NCBI GenBank assembly: GCA_012512995.1 | Contig: JAAZDA010000295.1 | Coordinates: 1 to 6,500, forward strand | Reading direction: 5' to 3' | Source: Clostridiales bacterium | GTDB lineage: Bacteria; Bacillota; Clostridia; Lachnospirales; Lachnospiraceae | Length of the DNA stretch: 6,500 bases | Shown here: positions 1-5,759 of the stretch, piece after piece | How positions within the stretch are numbered: the stretch's first letter is position 1 | Layout: each line of letters opens with the position of its first letter | Made by a program: the position numbers and the translations under genes | Notes under the pieces: model-generated | Seen by the model: only the letters and a program-made list of their open reading frames with translations | The model's database searches: none | Told to the model about the DNA's origin: nothing

Positions 1-459
1 AGTTTTTCCGAGGTGACAGGCATCAGGGAAAACTTTACGGAGATAATCCGGGAACAACGATTTATTGAAGAATATGAAGCACTGATGCGAAAAGTGATCG
101 GGGATATGTGCGGCTTTATGGCTGAATCCAGGGACAGGAGCCGGTCTATCATAAAGGAATGTGAAGAGTACATAGATAAGCATTATATGGATAACCTTGT
201 TCTTGACGAGATGGCGGGGAGCATAGGAACCAGCACCGGTTACCTAAGCAGGCGGTTCAAGGAACTGACCGGTCAGACGATCATTGAATATACGAATAAA
301 AAGCGGCTGGAGAAAGCCAAGGAATACCTGTCAAAAGATGATGTGATGATATACGAGGTCGCTGAGAAGCTGGGTTTCGGCAATGCTACGTACTTCTCGC
401 ACTTCTTCAGAAAAGCCACAGGAATGACACCGAAGGAATATAAGGATTCCTGCAAGTAA
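1..459 (+). CDS. AraC-type DNA-binding regulator, C-terminal part (probable YesN-like response regulator), 5' end cut by window
   Basis: The reading frame is open to base 1, so this is the last 152 residues of a longer protein; the GTG at 13 is an internal codon, not a likely start. The final ~100 residues (about bases 145-456) form an AraC/XylS double helix-turn-helix domain. The first helix-turn-helix lies near LDEMAGSIGTSTGYLSRRFK and is followed by ELTG. The second, IYEVAEKLGFGNATYFSHFF, is followed by the family signature RKATGMTPKEY at the very C-terminus. The preceding helical stretch, rich in Glu and Arg, resembles the linker of YesN-type two-component response regulators, but the receiver domain would lie outside the window, so that class is inferred. 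The stop is 38 bases before the solute-binding protein gene on the same strand, which suggests co-transcription and a role in controlling sugar uptake or use. A stand-alone AraC activator is the alternative. Confidence 0.9.
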   Translation, partial: SFSEVTGIRENFTEIIREQRFIEEYEALMRKVIGDMCGFMAESRDRSRSIIKECEEYIDKHYMDNLVLDEMAGSIGTSTGYLSRRFKELTGQTIIEYTNKKRLEKAKEYLSKDDVMIYEVAEKLGFGNATYFSHFFRKATGMTPKEYKDSCK

Positions 460-462
460 ATG

Positions 463-492
463 TGCTGATATAGACAGCATGGGAGATATGCT
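463..492 (+). promoter_or_regulatory. Two overlapping short hairpins around the ribosome binding site of the solute-binding protein gene
   Basis: TGCTG (463-467) can pair with CAGCA (475-479), and AGCAT (476-480) can instead pair with ATGCT (488-492). The two 5-bp stems share bases and exclude each other. The loop of the second is GGGAGAT, so the only Shine-Dalgarno-like sequence (GGGAG, 481-485, 12 bases before the ATG) would be displayed in that loop. The gap is only 38 bases long and the stems are weak, so a regulatory role is speculative. I see no convincing promoter in this gap, which favours read-through from the regulator gene. Confidence 0.2.
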
Positions 493-497
493 CATAT

Positions 498-1748
498 ATG
501 AAAAAGTGCCTGATCATAATTCTGGCCTGCGCTATGCTCCTTGTGGGGTGCGGCGAGACAGATACAACAGAGAAAACAAAAATAACGTTTATTCACGGAT
601 GGGGCGGCAGCAGCGAGATCCACGCCAGGATGCGCTCGATTTATCAGAAATTTGAGGAGCTCAATCCCGACATAGATCTCAGTATCACTGAATATGCCGA
701 TGCGTCCGTTGCGATGGACAAAGCGGATGACATGTTGTCGGTCGGAAAGATGCCGGATATTGTCAATACCAGCGGCTATGCTTCGTATGCAAGGAATGCC
801 AAAAAGCTTGGCTACGCCATGGATCTGAGCGACTTCTTCGAAGACAATACAGAAGTGGCAGACAGCCTTTATGAGGATGCAATTGATACGCTGAGAATGG
901 GAAACGGCAGAATATATACGATCCCGGATGCTATTGAGGTCTCCGGATACTGGTACAATGAGAAGCTCTTTGACGCGGCCGGCGTGACAGAAGTGCCGGG
1001 TACCTGGGATGAGTTTTTCGCGGATATGACTGCTGTGGATGCTTATATGAAAGATGAAGATCTGGGATCAGCATGCTGCGTTGAGTCCACCCAGCTGTAC
1101 GAATTCTTCCTGCTGGCTGATATGTATGGACATTTCAGTGCAAGGGACGAAGCTTCGTTCAATTATGGCAGAACAAGTGGAGATACTTTATTTGCCGTCA
1201 GGAATGACCTTGACAGACTACTTGAGATTTCTGACACTGCTGACAATACTGCAGGTGCCAGAGAAACGTTCCTTTCAGGCGGATCCGCGGTGTATTTTAA
1301 CGGAATATGGGAGAGTGAGCCTATAGACAAGGCAGATATTTCTGAAAATATAAAGTTCGCACCATATCCGTCTTCGGATGGAAAAGGGCTTATTTACTTC
1401 TCTGTGTCTTCAGGCTATGTCATAAAAAAACAGGATGACCCGAAGAAGGAAGAAGCCGTGCAGAGGTTCCTTAAGTATATGCTCAGCGATGATGTGCAGA
1501 CACAGATCGCATATGAGACAGGGCAGATGCCGATAAGCAAAAATGTGGACCTCGATAAGGTCGAAGATTATATACCGACACTCAGCGCGGCTATAAAAGT
1601 CGCGAACACAGCAGGCAAGAGAATAAGGACGCTGTCTTCCGCCTGGAACCAGGAGAAGATAGACATTCTCTACGAATATTATGAGAGCGGGTCTGAGGAC
1701 GAGAAAGATGCTGTGTACGCCGCGGACATGATCAATAAGACATCCTGA
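498..1748 (+). CDS. Extracellular solute-binding lipoprotein, family 1 (ABC sugar-binding protein)
   Basis: This 416-residue protein starts with a lipoprotein signal peptide: a Lys-Lys N-terminus, a hydrophobic core (residues 5-16) and the lipobox LVGC with the lipidated Cys at 18, followed by a polar tether. It would be anchored outside the cytoplasmic membrane. The mature part has the layout of family 1 (CUT1-type) sugar-binding proteins. Near the N-terminus is a YQKFEELNPDIDL segment followed by MPDIV; further on is YWYNEKLFDAAGV followed by GTWDEFFADM, both highly characteristic; a late KYMLSDDVQTQIAYETGQMP segment matches the usual C-terminal lobe. Length is normal for the family. The ATG is the first in frame, preceded by GGGAG at a rather long 12-base spacing. 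It lies between an AraC-type regulator and a GH13 glucan hydrolase, so malto-oligosaccharides are a reasonable ligand guess, but the sequence alone does not fix this. No MalF/MalG-type permease genes are adjacent downstream; it may share permeases encoded elsewhere or upstream, or act as a sensing partner of the two-component system. Confidence 0.92.
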   Translation: MKKCLIIILACAMLLVGCGETDTTEKTKITFIHGWGGSSEIHARMRSIYQKFEELNPDIDLSITEYADASVAMDKADDMLSVGKMPDIVNTSGYASYARNAKKLGYAMDLSDFFEDNTEVADSLYEDAIDTLRMGNGRIYTIPDAIEVSGYWYNEKLFDAAGVTEVPGTWDEFFADMTAVDAYMKDEDLGSACCVESTQLYEFFLLADMYGHFSARDEASFNYGRTSGDTLFAVRNDLDRLLEISDTADNTAGARETFLSGGSAVYFNGIWESEPIDKADISENIKFAPYPSSDGKGLIYFSVSSGYVIKKQDDPKKEEAVQRFLKYMLSDDVQTQIAYETGQMPISKNVDLDKVEDYIPTLSAAIKVANTAGKRIRTLSSAWNQEKIDILYEYYESGSEDEKDAVYAADMINKTS

Positions 1749-1765
1749 TAGCCCAGAGCATTGGA

Positions 1766-1795
1766 TTGCCGGGGGTACCGCATCTGTGTTATCAT
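1766..1795 (+). promoter_or_regulatory. Candidate sigma-70/sigma-A promoter with extended -10 for the GH13 gene
   Basis: A -35-like TTGCCG (1766-1771, 4 of 6 matches to TTGACA) is separated by 18 bases from TATCAT (1790-1795, 5 of 6 matches to TATAAT). A TG dinucleotide at 1787-1788 gives the extended -10 motif TGTTATCAT. Transcription would begin near 1802, giving a leader of about 33 bases before the ATG at 1835. It sits in the 86-base gap between the solute-binding protein and GH13 genes. The call rests on pattern matching by eye; read-through from upstream is also likely. Confidence 0.4.
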
Positions 1796-1810
1796 TGTGC
1801 GCGAACACAA
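1795..1810 (+). promoter_or_regulatory. LacI/CcpA-type operator-like palindrome
   Basis: TTGTGCGCGAACACAA has perfectly symmetric 5-base arms (TTGTG and CACAA) around a central CG, which is the architecture of LacI-family operators. Compared with the catabolite-responsive element consensus WTGNAARCGNWWWCAW it matches at 13 of 16 positions, including the TG, the central CG and the terminal CA. It begins at the last base of the predicted -10 and would cover the predicted transcription start, a position suited to repression. CcpA-mediated catabolite repression, or a MalR-like maltose regulator, would fit a glucan hydrolase gene. The palindrome could also form a weak 5-bp hairpin, and an overlapping TGTGTT (1785-1790)/AACACA (1804-1809) pairing exists. 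Confidence 0.45.
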
Positions 1811-1817
1811 AAGCAAC

Positions 1818-1824
1818 AGGAAAG
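1818..1824 (+). promoter_or_regulatory. Ribosome binding site that fixes the GH13 start
   Basis: AGGAAAG lies 10 bases upstream of the ATG at 1835. The frame remains open upstream to a TTG at 1766, but that codon has no Shine-Dalgarno sequence, and the 23 extra residues it would add are unlike the start of any GH13 enzyme. The site therefore supports initiation at 1835. Confidence 0.65.
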
Positions 1825-1834
1825 AAAAGACTTT

Positions 1835-3880
1835 ATGACTGATTTCGAGATAAATGCTATTTTTTCGGATTATACATCTGATTATATAAAACCATGGCAG
1901 CCTGCCCCGTTTTCTCAGCTTACAATTCTTCTCAGAACGGCAAAGACTGGAGTGGATCACTGTACGCTTTCCGTCAGAGGTGCACGCGAATATGAGATGA
2001 TACGCGTGGCTGAGAACGATAGTTTTGCCTGGCATTCAGCGGTAGTGGAGCTGGATGACAGAAAGATTTCCTGGGTTTTTAATGTTTATACTGACACGGA
2101 GCATCTCCTGTATACAAGACGGGGAATTGAGGGAAAGATCGAAGAGCCATCATGGTGGAATCTTGTCCCCGGTTTTTGCGTGCCAAAATGGATGGTCGGC
2201 GCTGTGATGTACCAGATTTATGTGGACAGGTTCAGCAACGGAGATGAGTCAAACGACGTACAGACAGATGAGTACAATTACATCGGGAATCATTCTGTAA
2301 AGGTCGAAGACTGGAACAGACTGCCGCAGGCTGATGACGTCAGGGAGTTTTATGGCGGCGATATACAGGGAGTAATCAATAAACTTGACTATCTTTCTGA
2401 TCTCGGCGTTGATGTTATATATTTGAATCCGCTGTTTGTTTCGCCGTCTAATCACAAGTATGACAGTCAGGACTATGGCCATATTGATCCGCATATCGGG
2501 AGAATAGTTAATGATGGAGGGAAACTTTTATCCCCTGACGATCACGACAACAGCCACGCATCGCGCTATGCTGTGCGCACTACTGATGCCGGGAATCTTA
2601 CAGCGAGTGATGAGCTGTTCGCATTGCTTGTAAAGGAGGCCCACAGGCGCGGAATAAAAGTTATTATCGATGGTGTGTTCAACCACTGCGGTTCATTTAA
2701 CAAATGGCTGGACAGAGAGCGTATATATGAACAGATTGACGGGGAGCCGAAGGGCGCATATGTAGCAGAGGATTCCCCTTATCATGATTATTTCCAGTTC
2801 AAGGGCGGAAAATGGCCTTATAACGGCACATATGATGCCTGGTGGGGACACGATACCCTGCCAAAGCTTAATTATGAAAATTCACGCGCATTAACTGATT
2901 ATGTGCTTGATATTGGCCGTAAATGGGTATCGGCTCCGTTTCACGCTGATGGATGGCGTCTCGATGTGGCATCTGATCTCGGTCATTCTCCTGAGTTCAA
3001 TCACCATTTCTGGCAGGAGTTCAGAAAGGCCGTAAAAGAGGCAAATCCTGACGCGGTAATACTGGCTGAGAATTACGGAGATTCTTCTGCCTGGCTTCAG
3101 GGCAATGAATGGGATACCATTATGAACTATGACGCATTCATGGAGCCTATAACATGGTTCCTTACAGGCATGGAGAAACACAGTGATGATTTCCGCCGGG
3201 ATCTTCTTAATAATACAGACCAGTTCTGGAAGAGAATGACCTATTACTGGAACGGTGCGATGAACAGCGCACCGATGTTTATAAGTATGAATGAACTGTC
3301 GAATCATGATCATTCGCGGTTCCTTACAAGAACGAATCATAAGGTAGGCAGAATCGAGACTCTTGGCCCCCTGGCAGCAGAGGAGAATGTGGATATGGCT
3401 GTGTTCCGCGAGGCGATAGTCATGCAGATGACATGGCCGGGAGCTCCGACTGTCTATTATGGCGATGAAGCGGGACTCTGCGGTTTCACAGATCCTGATA
3501 ACAGAAGGACTTATCCATGGGGCAGGGAAAATGAGGATCTCATAAAATTCCATAAAGAGATGATCAGAATTCATAAGAAAGACAGGTGCCTTATCGCAGG
3601 CTCTGTCCGCCTCATGGAATCAAAGCCCGGGTGCATTTGCTATGCGAGATTTGATGAGATGGAAACTGTGCTGGTGATCATCAATAATAATGCTTTTGAT
3701 GTGATTTCACGGACAGAGCCTGTATTTGCAGGCACTGCCGTAAATTGTGACATGACGAGAATAATGATGTCAGACAGAACAGGGTACAATACTGACCCGG
3801 TGATAATAAAAGTTGAGAATGGGAAAATGGAAGTTAAAGTTTCGTCTGAATCAGCTACGATAATCAGGTGTTACCACTGA
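1835..3880 (+). CDS. Cytoplasmic GH13 alpha-glucan hydrolase (neopullulanase/cyclomaltodextrinase/maltogenic amylase-like)
   Basis: This 681-residue enzyme probably hydrolyses alpha-glucosidic bonds in malto-oligosaccharides, cyclodextrins or starch fragments. It has no signal peptide, so it should act on imported sugars in the cytoplasm. Residues 1 to about 115 resemble the N-terminal beta-sandwich (CBM34-like) of GH13_20 enzymes. The barrel opens with MYQIYVDRFSNGD (125-137) and continues with LNPLFVSPSNHKYDSQDY (197-214). Catalytic regions are visible: DGVFNH (279-284), GWRLD with nucleophile Asp377, AENYGD with acid/base Glu412, and NHDHSRF with His491 and Asp492 as transition-state stabiliser. 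PGAPTVYYGDEAG (535-547) and a C-terminal beta domain complete it, so all three catalytic carboxylates are present. Unusual points are a segment of about 30 extra residues before DGVFNH (roughly 220-258) and the AENYGD and NHDHSRF variants of regions III and IV. The ATG at 1835 is chosen for its AGGAAAG site. The upstream sugar-binding protein suggests an uptake-and-degradation unit. Exact specificity cannot be read from the sequence. Confidence 0.92.
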   Translation: MTDFEINAIFSDYTSDYIKPWQPAPFSQLTILLRTAKTGVDHCTLSVRGAREYEMIRVAENDSFAWHSAVVELDDRKISWVFNVYTDTEHLLYTRRGIEGKIEEPSWWNLVPGFCVPKWMVGAVMYQIYVDRFSNGDESNDVQTDEYNYIGNHSVKVEDWNRLPQADDVREFYGGDIQGVINKLDYLSDLGVDVIYLNPLFVSPSNHKYDSQDYGHIDPHIGRIVNDGGKLLSPDDHDNSHASRYAVRTTDAGNLTASDELFALLVKEAHRRGIKVIIDGVFNHCGSFNKWLDRERIYEQIDGEPKGAYVAEDSPYHDYFQFKGGKWPYNGTYDAWWGHDTLPKLNYENSRALTDYVLDIGRKWVSAPFHADGWRLDVASDLGHSPEFNHHFWQEFRKAVKEANPDAVILAENYGDSSAWLQGNEWDTIMNYDAFMEPITWFLTGMEKHSDDFRRDLLNNTDQFWKRMTYYWNGAMNSAPMFISMNELSNHDHSRFLTRTNHKVGRIETLGPLAAEENVDMAVFREAIVMQMTWPGAPTVYYGDEAGLCGFTDPDNRRTYPWGRENEDLIKFHKEMIRIHKKDRCLIAGSVRLMESKPGCICYARFDEMETVLVIINNNAFDVISRTEPVFAGTAVNCDMTRIMMSDRTGYNTDPVIIKVENGKMEVKVSSESATIIRCYH

Positions 3881-3905
3881 GATCCGGGTATTACAAAAGC
3901 TCAGT
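3876..3905. repeat. Short inverted repeat spanning the convergent stop codons
   Basis: ACTGAG (3876-3881) and CTCAGT (3900-3905) are perfect 6-base inverted copies around an 18-base spacer that contains the GH13 gene end and the stop of the opposing esterase gene. Neither strand has a T-run after the stem, so it is not a canonical intrinsic terminator. It is the only candidate stem I see in the 10-base convergent junction and may be chance. Confidence 0.25.
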
Positions 3906-5099
3906 TCCGACATCATATGTTTTGCCATTTACGGCGTCACGAAGCCATGCGGCCATAGTGGCGCCTTTTAACGTCCGCATGTAGAAGTAACGAAGCCGCA
4001 CGGCTGTATGGATAGTGCCGAGCTGTGCTTTTGTGTAGAGCGGGTTCTTCCAGTCGTTTATGAAGAAGTGAAAATCGGAACCGAGATCACGGAGCTCTGA
4101 TACCATCTGGTGAAGCTGCTTATAATATTTTCTTCTGACAGCGTTGTCCGTCTTATATATTTCTTTGGTCATATCATTGTAGAAGGCGCTGAGCAGATAA
4201 TCATGGGTAGAGCTCGCGTAAAGACATCTGAACCGGCCGGGATTTGCATACAGAAGAGCTCTGTACCAGTCGAGAGTGATGTTGTCTCCGGAGAGCGGCT
4301 GCCACACTGAATTGTCACTCTTCCATACGTCGCGGGCAATCGACTGCCATTTATCGTTTATAAGCTGGGCACTGTCGGAAAACAAAGTAATATCATTGCA
4401 GTAAGGATACCATTCGTCAGCAATTCTTCCTGCGACAGCGGGAACTGCAAACGCCCCCGCTGAATCGCCGGCAATAAGGAGTTTTGACGGTGATGGGAAG
4501 AAATTTCTGGCAATATCCATAGCACATTCGAAGTTACGTCTTCCGTGGAAATGCAGTATCTGATCAGAACCGTCGAGAGCCTTGTATGGAAAATCAGAAT
4601 TGCCGACATGAAAGTCTCCGGTAGTGTATGTTATGATGACAAAATTCCAGTCATAAAACGGGTTTATGAGCTGGTTCGTGTCAGTGATCCCGACATTTAT
4701 GTTCATGATCTGGGTGAATGGACGCAGATTGTTCCAGTAGTAATTTGGCTCGCCGGAAGCGACTGCCGCGCCTGTAACAGGCCGTGCCGCAGTATACTCG
4801 TTCCAGGCAACTCCGCCGCCGGACATAAAGATGCCCAGATTGTCAGTGCAGGCTTTTTTGATGTAGATGTGATATTCGGTGCCATCACCCGAAATTCCAT
4901 AGGTAACCGGAATGCGATACCAGACGTGCGCCGTGGGTTCGCCGACAAGGAGGGGTGCTTCCTCGCGCCGTTCAATGAAACCGCCGACCGTCTCTTCGAC
5001 AAAACTACCCGCATTGGCGGCGAGCTTCTTAGTCTTCTCTATTGCTTTCTCAGCCTTCTCTTTTCTTATGAGCTTCTTGTTTTCCATATTATTTACCAT
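3891..5099 (-). CDS. Pectinacetylesterase/Notum-family serine carboxylesterase, apparently cytoplasmic
   Basis: This 402-residue protein has the layout of the pectinacetylesterase (CE13/Notum) branch of alpha/beta hydrolases. An oxyanion-hole SGGGVAWN lies at 93-100, and the family hallmark DWNFVIITYTTGDFHVGNS at 150-168 is the counterpart of the plant and animal 'YCTGDVH.G' segment. The nucleophile elbow is GDSAG (211-215, Ser213). Asp300 in SSTHDYLLSAFY and His364 in GTIHTAV are placed where the acid and histidine of the triad occur in the family. It should hydrolyse an O-acetyl or longer acyl ester; the substrate is unknown. Known members are mostly secreted, yet here there is no signal peptide: residues 1-48 are a Lys/Glu-rich, probably helical extension. 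The ATG at 5099 directly touches the stop of the upstream membrane-protein gene and lacks a clear ribosome site of its own, implying coupled translation; an in-frame ATG at 5087 is an alternative. It is the last gene of a three-gene operon with an acyltransferase-like protein, which argues for acyl-ester turnover rather than pectin breakdown. Confidence 0.78.
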   Translation of the reverse strand: MVNNMENKKLIRKEKAEKAIEKTKKLAANAGSFVEETVGGFIERREEAPLLVGEPTAHVWYRIPVTYGISGDGTEYHIYIKKACTDNLGIFMSGGGVAWNEYTAARPVTGAAVASGEPNYYWNNLRPFTQIMNINVGITDTNQLINPFYDWNFVIITYTTGDFHVGNSDFPYKALDGSDQILHFHGRRNFECAMDIARNFFPSPSKLLIAGDSAGAFAVPAVAGRIADEWYPYCNDITLFSDSAQLINDKWQSIARDVWKSDNSVWQPLSGDNITLDWYRALLYANPGRFRCLYASSTHDYLLSAFYNDMTKEIYKTDNAVRRKYYKQLHQMVSELRDLGSDFHFFINDWKNPLYTKAQLGTIHTAVRLRYFYMRTLKGATMAAWLRDAVNGKTYDVGTELL

Positions 5100-5759
5100 T
5101 TAAAGGTTAAACCATTTGCCGGTTGCGCTTTTCAGTTCCCTTGAACGGAACAGTGCCATTGCCGCACCGCCTATAAGGAGGAGAGCCATGGAAATCACCG
5201 CTGGTGCGGGGAATTTATTAAGACCGCTCAGAGTTCCTATGGTCTGCAATAATGACAGCATTACATTTGTAAAGAGATAAATGATATAAACCTCAAGAGA
5301 GATATGAAGTATTTTGGCAATTATGACCGTGATTATTGCCATCCCCACGAATGTCGAAGGAATCATCCATTCAACAGACCATCCGCGGAACCCCGACCCG
5401 ATGTCTATTATCAGACATATGACCATCGCGATATACAGCTCGATCGTCACCATTTTAATTACGTTATTGCGAAAATACAGGGCTATCCACAGATCAGCCC
5501 AGCAGATTACAGCATATATCTCTGTGAGGGAGACCCAGGGAAGTGCGCGATCCGTCAGAAAATCCAGTGTTATCATGGCTATTTCGAGAACAATCAAAAC
5601 AAATGTCACTATCCGGAAGAATGACACCTGGCTGACAGCCGGCTTTTTAATAACCGGGAAGGCCGGTGATTCAGGTTCGCCTTCAAGAAGACCCTGACAC
5701 AGAGGGCAGCACCTTTTGTTCCCACGGATTTTCACCTTACATCTGGGGCAGTATTGCAT
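5100..5759 (-). CDS. Zinc-ribbon membrane protein with about six transmembrane helices (DUF6320-like, function unknown)
   Basis: This protein has 219 residues. The N-terminus holds a rubredoxin-type knuckle pair, CPRC (4-7) and CPLC (18-21), with an additional Cys at 17; this should bind one zinc ion. After a Pro/Glu-rich linker (about 25-45) come six hydrophobic segments at roughly 47-68, 75-96, 103-123, 131-150, 155-178 and 186-204, ending in a short basic tail. The composition is that of a small integral membrane protein with a cytoplasmic zinc ribbon. I see no transporter or enzyme signature. From memory it resembles the uncharacterised DUF6320 family of Clostridia; this is not verified. 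The ATG at 5759 follows a strong AAAGGAGG site inside the end of the upstream gene, whose TAA touches this ATG. Its own TAA touches the start of the esterase gene. Its position between an acyltransferase-like gene and an esterase gene suggests a membrane partner for acyl transfer or export of the product. Confidence 0.8.
   Translation of the reverse strand: MQYCPRCKVKIRGNKRCCPLCQGLLEGEPESPAFPVIKKPAVSQVSFFRIVTFVLIVLEIAMITLDFLTDRALPWVSLTEIYAVICWADLWIALYFRNNVIKMVTIELYIAMVICLIIDIGSGFRGWSVEWMIPSTFVGMAIITVIIAKILHISLEVYIIYLFTNVMLSLLQTIGTLSGLNKFPAPAVISMALLLIGGAAMALFRSRELKSATGKWFNL

Noticed and set aside
460..468. ATG-TGC-TGA minimal reading frame immediately after the regulator's TAA
   Set aside because: A start-plus-one-codon frame occurs easily by chance and has no ribosome site of its own.
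1766..1834. A TTG-initiated N-terminal extension of 23 residues on the GH13 protein
   Set aside because: There is no ribosome site before 1766. The extension is unlike GH13 N-termini and overlaps a promoter- and operator-like region, and the ATG at 1835 has AGGAAAG at good spacing.
2891..3574. 227-codon open frame on the minus strand inside the GH13 gene
   Set aside because: It is entirely antisense to conserved GH13 catalytic sequence. The product is rich in Arg, His, Ile and Cys with no recognisable domain, which is typical of a shadow frame.
3876..3905. Bidirectional intrinsic terminator between the convergent genes
   Set aside because: The 6-bp stem has an 18-base loop and no T-run on either strand, so it fails the usual criteria; it is listed only as an inverted repeat.
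4545..5144. 199-codon open frame on the plus strand opposite the esterase gene
   Set aside because: It is antisense to the conserved oxyanion-hole and TGDFHVGNS coding region, and its product has no family resemblance.
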